Shown here piece after piece: positions 14,114 to 14,290 of a stretch of DNA of 14,290 bases. Below the pieces are notes generated by a model. The model saw nothing but the letters and a program-made list of their open reading frames with translations, did no database searches and was not told where the DNA came from. The number at the start of each line of letters is the position of its first letter. Position 1 is the first letter of the stretch. The translations under genes were made by a program, and so were the position numbers. Source of the stretch: an uncultured Verrucomicrobiota bacterium (GTDB taxonomy: Bacteria > Verrucomicrobiota > Verrucomicrobiia > Limisphaerales > UBA9464); the NCBI GenBank assembly GCA_903864375.1, contig CAIPFS010000404.1, positions 1 through 14,290 of the forward strand, read 5' to 3'.

Positions 14114-14290
14114 TCAGGGAGCCCCCGTGGCCAGAGGTGGAATCGGACTCAGGGCCGTCGGCCCCGTCGGCGCAGGCAGGGTGGCGGGTGCGGCACGCCG
14201 ATCCACAAACAGGCGCTGCGCCGAGGCAATGTTGGTCAATGCCAGGTTGAACCGCACCATGTTGGTTCGAAGGGCCTCGGTCGACGACAC
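14114..14290 (-). CDS. C-terminal end of a small gene in the ftsL position
   Basis: A partial open frame entering from the right edge: 58 codons ending in TGA (14116-14114), one base before the ftsI ATG. The visible part begins VSSTEALRTNMVRFNLALTN and continues IASAQRLFVDRR, which could be the end of a helical segment, then a Pro/Ala-rich tail (PATLPAPTGPTALSPIPP). In dcw clusters the gene just before ftsI is usually ftsL, a short single-pass protein with a coiled coil. No FtsL-specific signature can be seen in so short a piece, and the tail is unusual for FtsL. The coding call rests on the open frame and the TGATATG junction; the FtsL identity is by position only. Confidence 0.6.
   Translation of the reverse strand: MSSTEALRTNMVRFNLALTNIASAQRLFVDRRAAPATLPAPTGPTALSPIPPLATGAP

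Overview
The window is most of a division and cell wall (dcw) gene cluster from a GC-rich bacterium, probably Verrucomicrobiota. That placement is an inference. It rests on the gene order, the FtsZ C-terminal peptide (LDEPTWARRGI), and the several departures from textbook FtsZ, MraY and MurF. There is no rRNA or other marker here to prove it.

All of the cluster lies on the minus strand, so transcription runs from high to low coordinates. In that direction the order is: the end of a small gene in the ftsL position (14290-14114), ftsI/pbpB (14112-11947), murF (11943-10468), mraY (10466-9339), a possible 83-aa ORF (9342-9091), a membrane-anchored double-LysM protein (9094-8252), a possible 59-aa ORF (8237-8058), ftsW (8048-6933), murG (6936-5737), murB (5740-4751), ddl (4754-3828), ftsQ (3831-2857), ftsA (2864-1647) and ftsZ (1625-279). 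On the plus strand, the end of a release-factor-like rescue protein (2-292) converges on ftsZ, and the two 3' ends overlap by 14 bp.

The genes are packed as one operon. Most junctions are ATGA, TGATATG or similar stop/start overlaps, which points to translational coupling. Every gene ends in TGA. I found no rRNA, tRNA, mobile element, CRISPR array or convincing terminator.

Together the products build and polymerise lipid II and run the divisome. Ddl makes D-Ala-D-Ala, MurB makes UDP-MurNAc, MurF adds the dipeptide, and MraY and MurG make lipid I and lipid II. FtsW and FtsI polymerise and crosslink septal peptidoglycan. FtsQ, the candidate FtsL, FtsA and FtsZ form the septal scaffold.

The points of most interest are: an FtsZ whose T7 catalytic loop lacks the usual Asn and first Asp; the absence of murC, murD and murE from their usual slots; a LysM protein in the murD slot; and two unlisted small ORFs that almost exactly fill the only two sizeable gaps, which flank the LysM gene.
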